A program made the position numbers and the translations under genes. From positions 5,146,001 to 5,210,000 of the forward strand of contig NZ_CP107939.1 of assembly GCF_036046055.1 (NCBI RefSeq): DNA of 64,000 nt, in the 5' to 3' direction. Shown one piece after another: positions 62,202-64,000 of this stretch. This DNA comes from Nocardia sp. NBC_00403. GTDB taxonomy: Bacteria; Actinomycetota; Actinomycetes; Mycobacteriales; Mycobacteriaceae. The notes under the pieces were generated by a model. It was not told where the DNA came from. It did no database searches and worked only from the letters and a program-made list of their open reading frames with translations. How positions within the stretch are numbered: the stretch's first letter is position 1; the number at the start of each line of letters is the position of its first letter.

Positions 62202-64000
62202 GGCTCGCCTATGTCAAGTCGCAACCTCGATGCGTTAGGGTCGCTCCGGTCGACCACGTGGCACCGCTCGATCTCGTGCTCAGGCACCCGGTCGATGCGG
62301 TACTTGGCGTATTCCACCGACTGCTGGATGTTGCGCCGGAATCGGTCGAAGGTGAGCGGGGCGCGGGTGGAGGCCAGCATATCCCGAGTTTCCGGGCAGC
62401 TCAGGGCGGTTCGGATCCTGGTCACCCAGCCCTCGTCCAGGAACCATGGCATCCAGGGATGCTCGTCCGCCATGCCGGCGTCCACGACCACCCAGTCCGA
62501 GTCGAGGTTCTTGTCATGGCCGATACGGGCATTTGGGAACCGGAAAGTGTGTGCGGCAAGCGGATACGACAGACCCATCGGATCGAGGACGCGGACATCG
62601 AGGGGCATGTTCATGCCGATCATGCCGAGGTTCACGAAAAACACGGTATGCCCGGCGCTGCCATCCGGGATCGGTGTCGGAGGCGGGACGATGGTCCAGC
62701 TCCAGGACGGCGAATTGATGAGCAGACCGCCGTTCGGGCTTCTTGCGATATCGCCGACCATGGCGCGCATACGCGGGTAGTCCAGGTAGTCCTCGGCGCG
62801 GAGCGGGTGATCGTGGCCGGTGGTCTGGACGTAGTAGAGCCGCTCGTCTGCGATACCGGAGGTGCTGATCTTGCTGTCGGTCTCGATGGCGGTGGCGTTG
62901 GCCGCGAACAGCGCCCAGCCCACGGTTCCGGCGAGAGCTACGGGCACGATCAGGGAGGCCCGGCCGGTGCGGCGCGGGTCCGCCTGCGCAGCCCAAGACT
63001 TCAGCGGCAGCACCATGACGGGCAGTAGCAGGCAGAACAGCTGCGGCAGCAGCATCCGGCCGTGCATGAAGTCGCCGCCGACACGGATCTCATAGACGGC
63101 CAACAGGACACCGCTGCCGAACATGAGTGCGACCACTGCGACCGGGGTCCGCAGCCACCCGCTGAGTCGGTGAATGCGTTCGCGCAGGGCCGGTTTCGCA
63201 TCGCGGTCGGACGCGATAGCGGCATGACCACCGATACGTCGGGACCGCACCGCCATCACCGCCGCCACACCCAGCACCACCAGCGGCACCCACAGCCAGT
63301 ACGGCCCAACCAGATTCCACAGGTAGACCAACCCCTGCCGCCATTTCGCGCCGCCCGCATCTTTGGCAACGGCCGTATTCGGGTACGGCAGACCGTAATA
63401 ACCCATGCGCCAGATCTGATAGGCGACGGGCGCCACGCCCGCCATCGCCACCATCAGTGCACGGAACATCCACGGCCGCATCCGGATCCCCGGCTGTGGC
63501 GCGCAGCAGATCATGAGCAGCGCCAGCGCGCCGACCAGCGTCATCTCCGGCCGGATCAGCGGCGCCAGACCTGCGACAAAGGACAGGCCGAAAATGCTTG
63601 CGAAACACACTGTTTCGGCGCGGCTCCAGCGGATCAGCCACCACCACAGCACCGCCAGCCAGCAGATGACCAGGCTGGACTCCAGTCCCGAGGTGGCATA
63701 GTCACGGGCCGGGGGCACCGCGATATAGACCAGAGCGCCTGCCGGAAGTAGTAATCGGGCACCGCCGCCATCCCACAACCGGGCCGCGCCCAGCATCGCG
63801 AAGACGATGGCCGCAACCGACAGCGTCAGCGCGATACCCAGCACCAGGTATTCCAGCCGCGCCTGCGTCAGCCAGCCGAAGAACCAGATGAGGTAGGTCC
63901 AGGCCGTACTGGTGTTGACTTCGACGCGCTCACCCGCATTGAAGACTGGGCCGTTGCCCGCCAGTAGGTTTCGCACCGTACGCAGCACGGTCAAGCCGTC
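62198..64000 (-). CDS. aftB: Terminal beta-(1->2)-arabinofuranosyltransferase AftB (5' end outside window)
   Basis: At least 600 codons of a polytopic GT-C glycosyltransferase that runs off the right edge; reading continues to the last base as DGLTVLRTVRNLLAGNGPVF. Segments such as NTSTAWTYLIWF, AGALVYIAVPPARDYATSGL, QIWRMGYYGLPYPNTAVAKD, VGGDFMHGRMLLP and HTVFFVNLGMIGMNMPLDVR match the mycobacterial AftB (Rv3805c) pattern closely. AftB adds the terminal beta-1,2-linked arabinofuranose to arabinogalactan and lipoarabinomannan from decaprenyl-phosphoarabinose, outside the membrane. About 25-35 N-terminal residues are missing. It shows that the host makes a mycolyl-arabinogalactan wall. Confidence 0.9.
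   Translation of the reverse strand, partial: DGLTVLRTVRNLLAGNGPVFNAGERVEVNTSTAWTYLIWFFGWLTQARLEYLVLGIALTLSVAAIVFAMLGAARLWDGGGARLLLPAGALVYIAVPPARDYATSGLESSLVICWLAVLWWWLIRWSRAETVCFASIFGLSFVAGLAPLIRPEMTLVGALALLMICCAPQPGIRMRPWMFRALMVAMAGVAPVAYQIWRMGYYGLPYPNTAVAKDAGGAKWRQGLVYLWNLVGPYWLWVPLVVLGVAAVMAVRSRRIGGHAAIASDRDAKPALRERIHRLSGWLRTPVAVVALMFGSGVLLAVYEIRVGGDFMHGRMLLPQLFCLLLPVMVLPLKSWAAQADPRRTGRASLIVPVALAGTVGWALFAANATAIETDSKISTSGIADERLYYVQTTGHDHPLRAEDYLDYPRMRAMVGDIARSPNGGLLINSPSWSWTIVPPPTPIPDGSAGHTVFFVNLGMIGMNMPLDVRVLDPMGLSYPLAAHTFRFPNARIGHDKNLDSDWVVVDAGMADEHPWMPWFLDEGWVTRIRTALSCPETRDMLASTRAPLTFDRFRRNIQQSVEYAKYRIDRVPEHEIERCHVVDRSDPNASRLRLDIGEP

Overview
The window is high-GC actinobacterial DNA, most likely from Nocardia or a close mycolic-acid relative. 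Two things point there: an aftB-type arabinofuranosyltransferase of arabinogalactan synthesis at the right edge, and 19-bp iron boxes of the IdeR/DtxR type. The lipid-metabolism and oxidoreductase gene content also fits. No rRNA, tRNA, CRISPR array or prophage was recognised.

Layout. 0-2.3 kb: end of a flavin monooxygenase operon (monooxygenase, SDR, SRPBCC protein) with remnants of a hydrolase and an acyl-CoA synthetase. 2.6-14.3 kb: ordinary genes (ADP-ribosylglycohydrolase, Tat-exported sulfatase, small secreted proteins, a membrane/secreted pair, a methyltransferase, a surface-protein pair, a deazaflavin-dependent oxidoreductase, a GYD protein). 14.9-28.3 kb: the most distinctive part. 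It holds a four-gene oligopeptide/metallophore-type ABC importer (+) and, convergent to it, a six-gene overlapping operon (-): clavaminate-synthase-like Fe(II)/2OG oxygenase, SbnB-like dehydrogenase, type III PLP decarboxylase, SbnA-like PLP synthase, MATE exporter and amidinotransferase. A divergent ATP-grasp ligase lies beside it. Close matches to the IdeR iron box precede the importer and the biosynthetic operon, and a third lies downstream of the ligase. I read this as an iron-regulated small-molecule metallophore locus built from L-2,3-diaminopropionate without NRPS or NIS synthetases. The product is not predictable from sequence alone.

29-35.5 kb: tandem COG4705 membrane proteins, a secreted esterase, a convergent two-component pair and a GPP34 protein. 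35.6-41.2 kb: a gene graveyard (broken alpha/beta hydrolase, heme-binding lipoprotein remnant, DUF3291-like fragment, DUF305 remnant) around an intact ATP-binding protein, a conservon-type P450 lacking the ExxR motif and a phosphotransferase. 41.6-50 kb: HrpB helicase, a DUF5995 protein, a methionine-rich micro-ORF, a long-chain acyl-CoA synthetase, and a scar where a monooxygenase fragment and an acyl-CoA synthetase fragment meet head to head. 49.2-54.3 kb: three TetR regulators, one divergent from an SDR/broken monooxygenase unit across a tandem TAGACA operator. 54.5-64 kb: Orn/Lys/Arg decarboxylase, two small conserved proteins, a decayed IS110 element, a secreted protein and aftB, which runs off the right edge.

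Many gene ends overlap by 4 bp (ATGA), so several units are translationally coupled. The number of 5'-truncated and frameshifted remnants suggests a region of active rearrangement. Some single-base frameshifts could also be assembly errors.
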